Translations under genes and position numbers: made by a program
NCBI RefSeq assembly: GCF_014646215.1
Contig: NZ_BMNA01000001.1
Span: 224,442 to 288,441, forward strand
DNA: 64,000 bases
Direction of reading: 5' to 3'
DNA from: Nakamurella endophytica
Lineage (GTDB): Bacteria > Actinomycetota > Actinomycetes > Mycobacteriales > Nakamurellaceae
Part shown: one piece after another, positions 43,735 through 54,852 of the stretch
How positions within the stretch are numbered: position 1 is the first letter of the stretch
Layout of the letters: each line of letters starts with the position of its first letter
The notes under the pieces: generated by a model
The model's database searches: none
Seen by the model: only the letters and a program-made list of their open reading frames with translations
Told to the model about the DNA's origin: nothing

Positions 43735-44138
43735 CAGCTGCCGGTCCCGTGGTGGCTGCTGCCGCCGCCGGAGCCCTTGCCGATGCCGCCGGACCGGATG
43801 GTGGTGCCGGCGGCGCGGCCGGTGGCCGGCAGGCCGGCGTTCACCCGGGCCGTGCGGTCGGCCGGGTTGATCCGGCTGCCGTAGTAGGCGCCGGAGGGGA
43901 TGTACGCGCCGCGGTTGAACGCGCCGGACGCGAGCAGCAGGAAGAACAGCCCGCCACCGTAGTTGTGGCCCTGGTCGCAGTACGAGTCGTCGACGACCTG
44001 GTTCTGGGCGTTGACGCAGTAGGCCCGCTGGTCCCCCTGGTTGCTGCTGCACGCCGCGAGGGACGGCACGACGAGCGCGCCGGCGGCGGCCATCGACACC
44101 AGCCGGAGCCGCAACGGGCGGCGGTCGGTGCTCGACAC
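43734..44138 (-). CDS. Small lipoprotein, DUF1190-like (YgiB/YjfM type)
   Basis: A 134-residue lipoprotein with signal core LVSMAAAGALVVPSLAAC (lipobox cysteine near residue 30). The mature part has paired cysteines (YCVNAQNQVVDDSYCDQGHN), a Gly/Phe/Leu patch, and a Gly/Ser/His-rich tail. Its size, Gly-rich nature and position before a GspS-like gene recall YgiB/YjfM (DUF1190) of enterobacteria, where the same genes adjoin. The GTG start follows GGAGGAGGGAACC. It is the first gene of the cassette. Confidence 0.72.
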   Translation of the reverse strand: MSSTDRRPLRLRLVSMAAAGALVVPSLAACSSNQGDQRAYCVNAQNQVVDDSYCDQGHNYGGGLFFLLLASGAFNRGAYIPSGAYYGSRINPADRTARVNAGLPATGRAAGTTIRSGGIGKGSGGGSSHHGTGS

Positions 44139-44258
44139 GGTTCCCTCCTCCGCGGCCGCACGGCGGGACCCTCGCCCGCCGTCGGCGCTGGACCGACTCT
44201 AGGGGGCGCCCGGTGCGGCGCGGGCGGCGACCGCGCCGTCCGCGACTCCGGGATGCCT

Positions 44259-46025
<1,767 letters not shown>

Positions 46026-46033
<8 letters not shown>

Positions 46034-47261
46034 CGCCCTGGCCCGCCGACGGCACCGGGTCGGCGGCCACCGGCAGGGTGTCGGTGAGCGTCGCCAGGTA
46101 CGAGCGGGCGTTCCGGGCGGTCTCGGTCACCGAGTCGCCGCCGAACTTCTCGAGCACGGCGTCGGCCACCACCAGCGCGACCATGGCCTCGGCCACCACG
46201 CCGGCGGCCGGCACCGCGCACACGTCGCTGCGCTGGTTGATCGCCACGGCCGGGCCGCCGGTCGCCACGTCGACGGTCGACAGCGCCCGGGGCACGGTGG
46301 AGATCGGTTTCATCGCGGCCCGGACCCGGAGGGTCTCGCCGTTGGTCATGCCGCCCTCGATGCCGCCGGCGCGGTTGGACCGCCGGGTGACGCCCGGACG
46401 GCGCGGATCCATCTCGTCGTGCGCCGCGGACCCACGCCGGCGCGCGGTGGCGAAGCCGTCGCCCACCTCCACGCCCTTGATCGCCTGGATGCCCATCAGC
46501 GCCGCGGCCAGCCGGGCGTCGAGCCTGCGGTCGCCGTGCACGAACGACCCGAGCCCCGGCGGCAGCCCGTAGACCAGCACCTCGACGACGCCGCCGAGGG
46601 TGTCGCCGTCGGCCTTGGCCGCCTCGATCTCGGCGACCATGGCGGCGGTGGAGTCGGGGTGCAGCGCCCGCACCGGCGAAAGGTCCACCGCGTCGCGGTC
46701 GGCCGGCGTGGGCAGCGGGCCGGGCACGGCGTCCGCCTCGCCGATCGAGACGACGTGGCTGACCACCTCGGCGCCGAGCACCTCGCGCAGGAAGTGCTGC
46801 GCGACCGTGCCGAGCGCCACCCGGGCGGCGGTCTCCCGCGCCGACGCCCGCTCCAGCACCGGCCGGGCGTCGTCGAAGCCGTACTTCTGCATGCCGGCCA
46901 GGTCGGCATGGCCGGGCCGGGGACGGGTGAGCGGGGCGTTGCGGGCCGAGGCGGCGAGCTGCGCGGCGGTCTCGTCGTCGACCGGGTCCGGCGCCATCAC
47001 CTTCTCCCACTTGGGCCACTCGGTGTTGCCGACCTGCACGGCGACCGGCCCGCCGAGGGTGACGCCGTGGCGGACGCCGCCGAGCAGCGTCACGGCGTCC
47101 TGCTCGAACGACATCCGGGCGCCGCGGCCGTACCCGAGCCGGCGTCGCGCCAGCTGGGTGGCGATGTCCGCGGACGTCACCGGGACGCCGGCGGGCAGCC
47201 CCTCCAGGACGGCGACGAGCGCGGGGCCGTGGGACTCCCCTGCCGTGATCCAACGCAGCAC
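46026..47261 (-). CDS. aroC: Chorismate synthase
   Basis: A 411-residue flavin-dependent lyase that makes chorismate, the branch point for aromatic amino acids and folate. The N-terminus [20 protein letters not shown] is signature sequence, as are [40 protein letters not shown] and [20 protein letters not shown]. The GTG lies six bases after GACGAT and has no Shine-Dalgarno. It begins the aro operon. Confidence 0.97.
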
Positions 47262-47383
47262 GCAGCCATCGTCCCACGCCCGGCGACCCGGCCCGGCCGG
47301 TCACCGGACCGCCACCCCGGTCCGGCCGGTGTGCCGGTGCACCCGCGGTGCGGCGCCGCCGGGCCGTGCCCGAGGATCGGCGG

Positions 47384-48181
47384 GTGGCCCACCTGCGCGT
47401 CGACTTCTTCGCCGACTCCCTCGCCCTGTCCACGTCCATGACGGTGCTGCTGCCGCAGCGCACCCGGTCGCAGATCGGCATGACCGGCACCGTGGACGAT
47501 GCGGCCGGCGGCCCGCCGGTGCTGTACCTACTGCACGGGCTGAGCGACGACGACACCATCTGGCTGCGCCGCACGTCGATCGAGCGGTACGTGGCGGAGC
47601 TGGGGTGGGCGGTCGTCATGCCGCAGGTGCACCGCAGCTTCTACACCGACGAGCAGCTGGGCCAGGCCTTCTGGACCTTCGTCTCGCAGGAGCTGCCGGA
47701 GATCGTCGGGTCGATGTTCCGGGTGTCGCAGCGGCGGGAGGACACCTTCGTCGCCGGCCTGTCGATGGGCGGCTACGGCGCCGTCAAGCTGGCGCTGCGG
47801 CAGCCGGAGCGGTTCGCCGCCGCGGCCAGCCTGTCCGGCGTGCTGGACCTGGCCACCCGGCTCGGTACGCCGACCCCGGCGGACACCGCCATGTTCACCC
47901 GGATCTTCGGCCCGGCCGGCGTCCCCACCGGCGACGACGACCTGGTCGACCTGGTGCGCCGGTGCGACCCGTCGACGCTGCCGGCGCTCTGGGCGTGCTG
48001 CGGGACCGAGGACTTCCTGGCCGGCCAGAACCGGACCTTCGAGCGCGCGGCCCGCGAGGCCGGCATCCCGCTGGAGGTGCAGTGGAGCCCGGGCGAGCAC
48101 GAATGGGGGTACTGGGATCGGACCGTCCAGGACGCCCTGCGGTTCTTCGCCGCGGTCCGCGGCGGCGCGGTGGCGGGCTGA
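47384..48181 (+). CDS. Esterase of the FrmB/tributyrin-esterase family
   Basis: A 265-residue alpha/beta-hydrolase. The oxyanion turn is LYLLHGLSDDDTIWLRRTS, the nucleophile lies in VAGLSMGGYGAVKLALRQPE, and the Asp and His in CGTEDFLAGQ and GEHEWGYWDR. FrmB-type enzymes hydrolyse S-formyl thiols and short acyl esters; mycothiol users often have relatives. The GTG at 47384 lies six bases after GAGGAT. Starts at 47348 and 47366 are in frame but have no ribosome-binding site. Confidence 0.9.
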   Translation: MAHLRVDFFADSLALSTSMTVLLPQRTRSQIGMTGTVDDAAGGPPVLYLLHGLSDDDTIWLRRTSIERYVAELGWAVVMPQVHRSFYTDEQLGQAFWTFVSQELPEIVGSMFRVSQRREDTFVAGLSMGGYGAVKLALRQPERFAAAASLSGVLDLATRLGTPTPADTAMFTRIFGPAGVPTGDDDLVDLVRRCDPSTLPALWACCGTEDFLAGQNRTFERAAREAGIPLEVQWSPGEHEWGYWDRTVQDALRFFAAVRGGAVAG

Positions 48182-48214
48182 GTTCTGCGCCCGCGCGCTG
48201 GTGCGGCGGCGGGA

Positions 48215-48246
48215 CCGCGGCCGGGCCCGGCTGAATCCCGGCCGGT
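48215..48246. terminator. Possible convergent terminator
   Basis: GGCCGGG (48219-48225) and CCCGGCC (48237-48243) pair around an 11-base loop, extended by imperfect flanking pairs. It lies between the ends of the esterase and LOG genes. Confidence 0.35.
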
Positions 48247-48284
48247 GCGGAAGCGATGCGCCGGAGGTGCGCCGCCTGCGCGGA

Positions 48285-49076
48285 TCAGTGCGCGGCCTCC
48301 CAGGCGGCGTACGCGTCGTGCACGACCCGGACCATGTCGTCGACGTCGTCGGTCAGGTGCAGCAGGGACAGGTCGGGCTCGGAGATGTTGCCGGCGCCGG
48401 CCACCGAGTCCCGGATCCAGTCGACGAGGCCGCCCCAGTACTCCGAGCCGAAGAGCACCACCGGGAACTTGGTGACCTTCTTGGTCTGCACCAGGGTCAG
48501 CGCCTCGAACAGCTCGTCCAGCGTGCCGAAACCGCCCGGCAGGCAGACGAACGCCTGCGAGTACTTGACGAACATCGTCTTGCGGGCGAAGAAGTAGCGG
48601 AAGTTGATGCCCAGGTCGACGTACTGGTTGATGCCCTGCTCGAAGGGCAGCTCGATGCCCAGGCCGACGGACATCCCGCCGGCCTCCTTGGCGCCGCGGT
48701 TGGCGGCCTCCATCGTGCCCGGGCCACCGCCGGTGATCACGGCGAAGCCCTCGCGGGCCAGCGCGGCGCCGATCCGGGTGGCGAGCCGGTACTGCTCGGT
48801 GTCCCGCCGGGTGCGTGCACTGCCGAACACCGTGACCGCCCGCGGGAGGCCGGCCAGCGCGCCGAAGCCCTCGACGAACTCGGCCTGGATCCGCAGCACC
48901 CGCCACGGGTCGGTGTGCACCCAGTCCGTCGGCCCCCGCGAGTCCAGCAGTCGCTGGTCGGTGGTCGACGTGCCGGCCGTCTGCGTCCCGCGCAGCAGGA
49001 CGGGGCCGCGCATCTTCTCCGGCGGGTGCACGACCGGGGAGGACTGGTCGGCCGCGCCGTCGGGTGTGCTGGTCAC
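48285..49076 (-). CDS. LOG family protein (TIGR00730 Rossmann fold)
   Basis: A 263-residue protein of the 'Lonely Guy' family, whose members cleave the ribose-phosphate of cytokinin or other nucleoside monophosphates. The nucleotide motifs are VITGGGPGTMEAANRGAKEA and FVCLPGGFGTLDELFEALT. The position near dapE/dapD matches Rv1205 of M. tuberculosis, which makes cytokinin-like compounds. I chose GTG 49076 because TACTGT lies exactly seven bases upstream; GTG 49085 is the alternative but would overlap that hexamer. Confidence 0.88.
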   Translation of the reverse strand: MTSTPDGAADQSSPVVHPPEKMRGPVLLRGTQTAGTSTTDQRLLDSRGPTDWVHTDPWRVLRIQAEFVEGFGALAGLPRAVTVFGSARTRRDTEQYRLATRIGAALAREGFAVITGGGPGTMEAANRGAKEAGGMSVGLGIELPFEQGINQYVDLGINFRYFFARKTMFVKYSQAFVCLPGGFGTLDELFEALTLVQTKKVTKFPVVLFGSEYWGGLVDWIRDSVAGAGNISEPDLSLLHLTDDVDDMVRVVHDAYAAWEAAH

Positions 49077-49083
49077 CTTCGAC

Positions 49084-49089
49084 ACAGTA
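49084..49089 (-). promoter_or_regulatory. -10 hexamer of the LOG gene
   Basis: TACTGT on the minus strand is followed by seven bases and the GTG at 49076. The same hexamer starts dapE at six bases distance. Confidence 0.5.
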
Positions 49090-49274
49090 ATGACCGGGCC
49101 GCCGGCGACGGGTCGGACACCGTGGGACGGCGGCCGGCCGTGCCGACAGACCTGCGACCGGTGCGCTCTCGTCCGCTGCGGCGCGGCTCCGGCCACGCGG
49201 CGGCCGGCCCGTGCCCGGAGCGGGTGTGGCGGAGCCGGCGGTGTCACCCGCGGCCGCGCCGCCGGACTCGCCGC

Positions 49275-50417
49275 TCAGCCCAGGAAGCGGCGCAGCACGT
49301 CGGTCATCTCGCGGATCTGCGTCCGGGACACGTGCTCCTCGCGGGTGTGCGCCAGCGACGGGTCGCCCGGACCGAAGTTCACCGCCGGGATGCCGAGCGC
49401 GGAGAACCGGGCCACGTCCGTCCATCCCAGCTTGGCGACCGCGACACCGCCGGCAGCGGCGACGAAGTCGGCGGCAGCCGGCGCGGACAGGCCCGGCAGC
49501 GCCCCGTCGGCGGCGTCCAGCAGCTCGAACTCGAAGCCGTCGAACAGCTCTCGGAGCAGGTCGGCCGCCTGGCCGGCCGACCGGTCCGGGGCGAAGCGGT
49601 GGTTCACCGTCACCACGCACTCGTCGGGGATGACGTTGGAGGCCACGCCGCCGCGGATCTTCACCGCGTTCAGGCCCTCCCGGTAGGTGCAGCCGTCGAT
49701 CTCGACGGTGCGCGGCGTCGCCGCGGCCAGCCGCGCCAGCACCGGCTCGGCCAGGTGGATGGCGTTGCGCCCCATCCAGGACCGCGCCGAGTGCGCCCGG
49801 TGGCCGCGGACGGTGACCTCGGCGGTCAGCGTCCCCTGGCAGCCGCCCTCGACCTGGCCGTTGGTGGGTTCGCCGAGCAGGGCGAGGTCACCGGCCAGCC
49901 ACTCCGGCAGCTCGCGCTGGATCCGGCCGAGCCCGTTGCGCGCCGACTCGACCTCCTCGCAGTCGTAGAACACGAACGTCAGGTCGCGGGACGGCGACTC
50001 GAGCGTCGCCGCCAGGTGCAGCAGCATGGCATCGCCGGACTTCATGTCGGTGGTGCCGCAGCCGTGCAGCACGTCGCCGTCCGTCCGCGACGGCACGTTG
50101 TCCGCGATCGGCACGGTGTCCAGGTGACCGGCGAGGACGACGCGGGTGGGCCGGCCCAGCTCTGTCCGGGCCAGCACGGTGTTGCCGGACCGCAGCACCT
50201 CGTACCGCCCGAGCCGCCGCAACGCCGACTCCACCAGGTCCGCGATCCGCTGCTCGGTGCCGGACACGGACGGGATGTCGACCAGCGCCGCCGTCAGCAG
50301 GTCCGGGTCCGCGGTGAGGTCCAGCGCGGCCTCCGCGGCGCCGTCCCGGTCCGGATCGGCGCTGTCATCGGCACTGCCATGGGCACTGCCCTCACCCGGA
50401 ACGGCACTGTCGGTCAT
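49275..50417 (-). CDS. dapE: Succinyl-diaminopimelate desuccinylase
   Basis: A 380-residue M20 metallopeptidase that frees L,L-diaminopimelate for peptidoglycan and lysine. Metal ligands are visible in [37 protein letters not shown] and [16 protein letters not shown], with the last in [12 protein letters not shown]. The first ~35 residues are an acidic tail. TACTGT precedes the ATG by six bases and there is no Shine-Dalgarno, so it is probably leaderless. Its promoter overlaps that of the divergent gene at 50441. Confidence 0.93.
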   Translation of the reverse strand: MTDSAVPGEGSAHGSADDSADPDRDGAAEAALDLTADPDLLTAALVDIPSVSGTEQRIADLVESALRRLGRYEVLRSGNTVLARTELGRPTRVVLAGHLDTVPIADNVPSRTDGDVLHGCGTTDMKSGDAMLLHLAATLESPSRDLTFVFYDCEEVESARNGLGRIQRELPEWLAGDLALLGEPTNGQVEGGCQGTLTAEVTVRGHRAHSARSWMGRNAIHLAEPVLARLAAATPRTVEIDGCTYREGLNAVKIRGGVASNVIPDECVVTVNHRFAPDRSAGQAADLLRELFDGFEFELLDAADGALPGLSAPAAADFVAAAGGVAVAKLGWTDVARFSALGIPAVNFGPGDPSLAHTREEHVSRTQIREMTDVLRRFLG

Positions 50418-50423
50418 GGCCGC

Positions 50424-50433
50424 ACAGTACCGT
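50424..50433. promoter_or_regulatory. Overlapping divergent -10 hexamers
   Basis: TACTGT for dapE (minus, 50429-50424) and TACCGT for the plus-strand gene (50428-50433) share two bases. Start codons lie six and seven bases away, in a 23-base intergenic gap, so both mRNAs are likely leaderless and mutually exclusive at the core promoter. Confidence 0.6.
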
Positions 50434-50440
50434 TGGCCCC

Positions 50441-51448
50441 GTGCGACGGCCGACGGTCTGGCGGGTGGCCGTGCCCGTCCTGGTGCTGGTCGTGGTGCTG
50501 GTCGCCGTCGTCGTGCTGGTGCGCGGCGCGTCCTCCGCACCCCCGGGCGCGACGGCGGAGTGCACCGTGCCGGCGGTGACCGGACCGCCGGTCACCGTGG
50601 TGGTCGAGGGGCCGCAGTCGACCGGTGCCGGCGCCGCCGGGACAGCCGAGGTCAACGCCAGCCCGACCGCCGCGACGTCGGTGGTGGGCGCGCCCGACGT
50701 CGAGCTGAGCGCCGTGGCCCTGCAGAACGCGGCGACCATCAACGCCGTCGGCATCGCGGAGGGCGTGCCCGACCGCGGCCGGGTGATCGCCGTCGCGACC
50801 GCGTGGCAGGAGTCGCGGCTGCGCAACCTGTCCGGCGGCGACCGCGACTCGATCGGGCTGTTCCAGCAGCGGCCGTCGCAGGGCTGGGGGACGGCGGCGC
50901 AGGTGGCCGACCCCGTCCACGCGTCCCGTAGCTTCTACTCCGCACTGGCGGAGGTGTCCGGCTGGCAGCGGATGTCGCTCACCGCGGCGGCACAGGCGGT
51001 GCAGTACTCCGCCTATCCCGACGCCTACGCCCAGTGGGAGCCGGACGCCACCACGCTGGTGCGGGCGCTCAGCGGCGCCGCCCCGATGGCGTTGCGGTGC
51101 CGCACCGGCGCCCAGCCGCCCACGGCCACCACGCCGGTGCGCACCCCGGTCGACGGCACCGCCCCGGCGACACCGGAGCTGCGCACCCTGATCGCCGCCG
51201 CCGCAGCGGAACTGGGCGGGGTGCAGGTCGTCTCGGTCGGCACGGACCGGACCTCGGCCGTGCTGGGCACCGCGGGCCGGGCGGACGCCGGCGTCCGCGC
51301 GCGACGGCTGGCCGCCTGGCTGGTCGCCCACGCCACCGGAGCCGGCGTCACCCGGGTGACCGCGGGGTCGCAGCAGTGGTCGCCGGACGGCTGGTCCGTG
51401 TCGACCGCCGTGGCGGCGCCCGGCCGGGTCGCCGTGGCGGTCGGCTGA
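50441..51448 (+). CDS. Membrane-anchored protein with lysozyme-like segment
   Basis: A 335-residue protein with one N-terminal membrane helix ([20 protein letters not shown]). Residues ~95-205 read [36 protein letters not shown] and [20 protein letters not shown], which recall the lytic-transglycosylase/lysozyme fold, including an ESR like the catalytic Glu region. Actinobacterial relatives are often annotated 'heavy metal transporter', without support that I can see. A C-terminal alpha/beta domain follows. The GTG lies seven bases after TACCGT. Confidence 0.75.
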   Translation: MRRPTVWRVAVPVLVLVVVLVAVVVLVRGASSAPPGATAECTVPAVTGPPVTVVVEGPQSTGAGAAGTAEVNASPTAATSVVGAPDVELSAVALQNAATINAVGIAEGVPDRGRVIAVATAWQESRLRNLSGGDRDSIGLFQQRPSQGWGTAAQVADPVHASRSFYSALAEVSGWQRMSLTAAAQAVQYSAYPDAYAQWEPDATTLVRALSGAAPMALRCRTGAQPPTATTPVRTPVDGTAPATPELRTLIAAAAAELGGVQVVSVGTDRTSAVLGTAGRADAGVRARRLAAWLVAHATGAGVTRVTAGSQQWSPDGWSVSTAVAAPGRVAVAVG

Positions 51449-51520
51449 CCCTGTCCCGTCCCCGCGGCCTGTCCGCGCCGCCGCCCGGACCTCCGTCCCA
51501 CCAGGCGCCGACCGGGCCGC

Positions 51521-51526
51521 TAACCT
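51521..51526 (+). promoter_or_regulatory. -10 hexamer of dapD
   Basis: TAACCT is followed by seven bases and the dapD ATG, which has no Shine-Dalgarno. Confidence 0.5.
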
Positions 51527-51533
51527 CCGGCTC

Positions 51534-52514
51534 ATGACCGCCCCGGACCTCGTCACCACCGGAGCCATCGGCACCGGCCTGGCCACCCGCAGCGCGGACG
51601 GCACCCTGCTCGACGTCTGGTACCCCGCCCCCCGGCTCACCGCCGGCACCAACGACACCGACGGCACCGACGGCACCGGCCGAGCCGGGGAGCCGGACCT
51701 GTCCGGTGCGGAACGCGAGGACCCCGTCCGGCGGGTGCGGCTCGAGGTGGTGCGGACGTCGGTGGCGGACCTGAGCCGCCCGGCGCAGGACGCCGCGGAC
51801 CTGTACCTGCGCCTGCACCTGCTGTCCCACCGGCTGGTCCGCCCGCGGACGGTGAACCTGGACGGCGTCTTCTCGCTGCTGCCGAACAACGCCTGGACCA
51901 GCCTCGGCCCGGTGCCCCCGGACGACGTGGACCAGGTCCGCCTGGCCGCGGCGCGCGCCGGGATCCGGCTCGCGGTGTCCGGCGTCGACCGGTTCCCGCC
52001 GATGACCGACTACGTCGCCCCGCACGGCGTGCGGATCGCCGACGCGTCCCGGGTCCGGCTGGGCGCGCACCTGGCGGCCGGGACCACCGTCATGCACGAG
52101 GGCTTCTGCAACTACAACGCCGGCACGCTCGGCACGTCGATGGTCGAGGGCCGCATCTCGCAGGGCGTCGTCGTCGGCGACGGCAGCGACGTCGGCGGCG
52201 GCGCGTCGATCATGGGGACGCTGTCCGGTGGCGGCAAGGAACAGGTGACGATCGGCGAGCGCTGCCTGCTCGGCGCGAACTCGGGCGTCGGGATCTCGCT
52301 CGGCGACGACTGCGTGGTCGAGGCCGGCCTGTACCTGACTGCGGGCACCAAGCTGGTGCTGCGGGCCGACGGCAGCGAGACCGCGGTCAAGGCACGCGAC
52401 CTGTCCGGCGCCTCCGGCCTGCTGTACCGCCGGAACTCGCTGTCCGGAGCGGTCGAGGCGGTCCCCCGTTCCGGCTCGTGGGGCGGGCTGAACGAGGTGC
52501 TGCACCAGCACTGA
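51534..52514 (+). CDS. dapD: 2,3,4,5-tetrahydropyridine-2,6-dicarboxylate N-succinyltransferase
   Basis: A 326-residue left-handed beta-helix transferase, early in the diaminopimelate branch. The actinobacterial DapD form is clear: [60 protein letters not shown] and [20 protein letters not shown]. The insert [14 protein letters not shown] near residue 40 is a short low-complexity loop. dapD and dapE are neighbours in M. tuberculosis too (Rv1201c, Rv1202). Confidence 0.95.
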   Translation: MTAPDLVTTGAIGTGLATRSADGTLLDVWYPAPRLTAGTNDTDGTDGTGRAGEPDLSGAEREDPVRRVRLEVVRTSVADLSRPAQDAADLYLRLHLLSHRLVRPRTVNLDGVFSLLPNNAWTSLGPVPPDDVDQVRLAAARAGIRLAVSGVDRFPPMTDYVAPHGVRIADASRVRLGAHLAAGTTVMHEGFCNYNAGTLGTSMVEGRISQGVVVGDGSDVGGGASIMGTLSGGGKEQVTIGERCLLGANSGVGISLGDDCVVEAGLYLTAGTKLVLRADGSETAVKARDLSGASGLLYRRNSLSGAVEAVPRSGSWGGLNEVLHQH

Positions 52515-52608
52515 TCGGGCCCCGGCGGCCGGCCTGCGTGGGCTGCGGCACGCCGGCGGGCCCGCGCGTCGGTCGGGACCGCGTCGACCGCTGCGGAATA
52601 CTCGCGCG

Positions 52609-54318
52609 GTGCCCGAACCCCGACGCGCCGCCCCGGCGAGGGCGGCGTCGTCCCGCCGGACCGCAACCCCGCCGACTCCGCCCGCGCCCGCGCCGCGCCG
52701 CCGCCGCGCCACGGCAGGAGCAGGCACCGGCGCCGCCGGTCCGGACGAGCAGCCCGGTCCGGCCCAGCCCGTCTCCCCGGCGCCGCGCCGCCGCCGGACG
52801 ACCGCCGGTGCCGGTGCGGGCACCACGGAGGCACCCGCCGCGGTGCCGCCGGGCCGCGGACGACGCCGGACCGCCGCCCCCGCCGCCCCGTCCGCGCCCG
52901 CCAGCGCCACGGCGTCCGGTGGTGGGCGGTCGCGGGCTGACCGGTCGCGGGCTGACCAGGCGTCCGCCGCACGGTCGACCGGCACGACGCCGACCACCAC
53001 GAAGTCCGCCGGCACGACCTCCGCCGGCACGGGGTCGACCACCACGACGTCCACCGGTGCCGGACGTCGCCGGACCGCCAGGTCCACGACCGCCGCGACG
53101 ACCACCCCAGCCGTGACGGCGCCGGCCGGGCCCGCCACCCCGGAGACCCCCGCTCTGGCACCCGCGCCCGCCGGGCCGACACCGTCCCGCCGGCGCCCTG
53201 CGCACCGCGCGACGCCGGACGGGGCTGCCGCGCCCAGGACGCGCCGGACCCCGGCCCGCGTGCCGGCGACCGGGACCCTCCCGGCTGCGACCGGGTCCCC
53301 GGGCGACGTCCCCGCTGCCGCCCCTCCCGCAGCCGCGCCCGTCCCGGTCCCGCCGCCGACCTGGCCCGCGGGTGACGCCGCCGGTCCCGAGGACCCGGCC
53401 GGCGAGGTCGCCGCCATCCCGCCCCGCCCGGCCCCGCGCCGCCCCGGCCTGATCCCGACGGACGTGGCCGACGCCCTGGCAGCCGTCCTCGGCAAGGCCA
53501 CCGCCGGGCTCCGCGAGCACGAGGAGGGCAGCCGGCACGGCGCGGACATCGAGAGCGTCCACCAGATGCGGGTGGCGACCCGCCGCATCCGTGCCTACCT
53601 GCGCGCCGCCCGCCCGGCACTGGATGCCGACGCGGCGGCCGGGCTGCGGGGCGACCTCGCCGATCTGGCCGGGGCGCTCGGCGAGGTCCGCGATCTGGAC
53701 GTCATGATCGACCGGCTGCACCGCGAGGCGGCGGCGCTCGGCGAGCCCGACACCGCCGCGCTGGAGCGGGTGATCGGGCGGCTAGACCGGGACCGGACCC
53801 GCGCCCGCCGCGCGCTGGTGGCGGCGCTCGACGACCCGGGGCACGGGTCGCTGCTCGCCGAGCTCGACGCCGCGACGGAGCGGCCGCCGGTGGCGAACCC
53901 GTGGGTGGACCTGCGGGCGCTGGCCGCGGACGAGTACCGGGTGCTGGCCAAGGGCCGCCGCCGGCTCGAGAAGCAGTTCGGCGCGCACCCGCCGGACGAC
54001 GACCTGCACGCGTTGCGGATCCTGGGCAAGCGCGCCCGGTACGCGGCGGAGCTGCTGGGCAAGGACCGCGACGCGGCCGGGTTCCTGTCGGCGCTGGCCG
54101 CGTTCCAGGAGGTGCTGGGCGACCACCAGGACGCGTCCGTGCTCGAGGACACGCTGCGCGCGCTGGTCGCCCGCAGCGGCGACGCCGACGCGGCACTGGC
54201 AGCGGGCCGGGTGATCCAGGGCTGCCGCGAGCGCAAGGCCGCGGCCCGGGCCCGGTACGACGACGCCTGGGCGGCCGTGGAGGCCGCCGCCGGCCGGGCG
54301 TTCCCCACGACCGGCTGA
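52609..54318 (+). CDS. CHAD domain protein with long disordered N-terminus
   Basis: A 569-residue protein. Residues 1-280 are Ala/Pro/Thr/Arg-rich with repeated PRRRR-like clusters and carry no fold. Residues ~285-560 are a CHAD domain: SVHQMRVATRRIRAYLRAAR, DLAGALGEVRDLDVMIDRLH, LHALRILGKRARYAAELLGK and AFQEVLGDHQDASVLEDTLR. CHAD domains are helical, rich in conserved His/Arg/Lys, and bind inorganic polyphosphate. The basic tail may help bind polyphosphate, RNA or DNA. GTG start with AATACT six bases upstream and no Shine-Dalgarno. Confidence 0.85.
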   Translation: MPEPRRAAPARAASSRRTATPPTPPAPAPRRRRATAGAGTGAAGPDEQPGPAQPVSPAPRRRRTTAGAGAGTTEAPAAVPPGRGRRRTAAPAAPSAPASATASGGGRSRADRSRADQASAARSTGTTPTTTKSAGTTSAGTGSTTTTSTGAGRRRTARSTTAATTTPAVTAPAGPATPETPALAPAPAGPTPSRRRPAHRATPDGAAAPRTRRTPARVPATGTLPAATGSPGDVPAAAPPAAAPVPVPPPTWPAGDAAGPEDPAGEVAAIPPRPAPRRPGLIPTDVADALAAVLGKATAGLREHEEGSRHGADIESVHQMRVATRRIRAYLRAARPALDADAAAGLRGDLADLAGALGEVRDLDVMIDRLHREAAALGEPDTAALERVIGRLDRDRTRARRALVAALDDPGHGSLLAELDAATERPPVANPWVDLRALAADEYRVLAKGRRRLEKQFGAHPPDDDLHALRILGKRARYAAELLGKDRDAAGFLSALAAFQEVLGDHQDASVLEDTLRALVARSGDADAALAAGRVIQGCRERKAAARARYDDAWAAVEAAAGRAFPTTG

Positions 54319-54369
54319 CACCGGACGTCGCGCCGCGGGCGCGCCCGGACGGTCACCGCACCGGTGTCA
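54316..54369. terminator. Possible bidirectional terminator CHAD/cupin
   Basis: TGACACCGG (54316-54324) and CCGGTGTCA (54361-54369) pair over nine bases and include the CHAD stop and the cupin stop. The 36-base loop holds further short palindromes (GGGCGCGCCC). Confidence 0.4.
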
Positions 54370-54798
54370 CCGGGTCGGGTCGCGGGTCCACTGCGGGTCG
54401 GTCCCGGCCGGGTGGCGCCGGAAGTCCGGCAGGGCGGTCAGCGCCTGCTCCTCGCCGCCCGGGGTGTACGTCACCAGCAGGCGCAGGGTGCGCCAGGTGG
54501 TGTTGAAGGTCGAGTGCACCGTGGCCCGCGGGATGTACACCAGGTCGCCCTCGGCGATGTCGAAGTCCTGGTCGCCGACGGTCTGCCGGCCGGCGCCGGA
54601 AACCACGTACAGCAGCTCGTCGGCGCCGTCGTGCTGGTGCGGTGCATGACCGGCGCCGGGCAGGATGATCACCTCGCCCTGGGAGTTGACGGCGCCGGGG
54701 ACGGTCGCGGGGCTGACGAACCACTTCATCGTGCCCCAGTCGAAGCTGAAGGTCTCGACGGCGTCCGGTGGGATGTGGGCCGGGATCGGAGCGGTCAC
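54367..54798 (-). CDS. Cupin domain protein
   Basis: A 143-residue single cupin. The first motif is APHQHDGADELLYVVSGAG (His-x-His plus Glu) and the second is GDLVYIPRATVHSTFNTTWR with the last metal histidine. Such small cupins can be isomerases, lyases or sensors. The GTG start follows GAGAGGACCCCACC. It ends the operon of the Tm-1-like and PEP-hydrolase-family genes, 54 bases downstream of the latter, so it may act on the same substrate. Confidence 0.85.
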   Translation of the reverse strand: MTAPIPAHIPPDAVETFSFDWGTMKWFVSPATVPGAVNSQGEVIILPGAGHAPHQHDGADELLYVVSGAGRQTVGDQDFDIAEGDLVYIPRATVHSTFNTTWRTLRLLVTYTPGGEEQALTALPDFRRHPAGTDPQWTRDPTR

Positions 54799-54852
54799 GG
54801 TGGGGTCCTCTCGCCAGGGATGTGCAGGGTGCGGCGGCCGGTGGCCGGTCGG

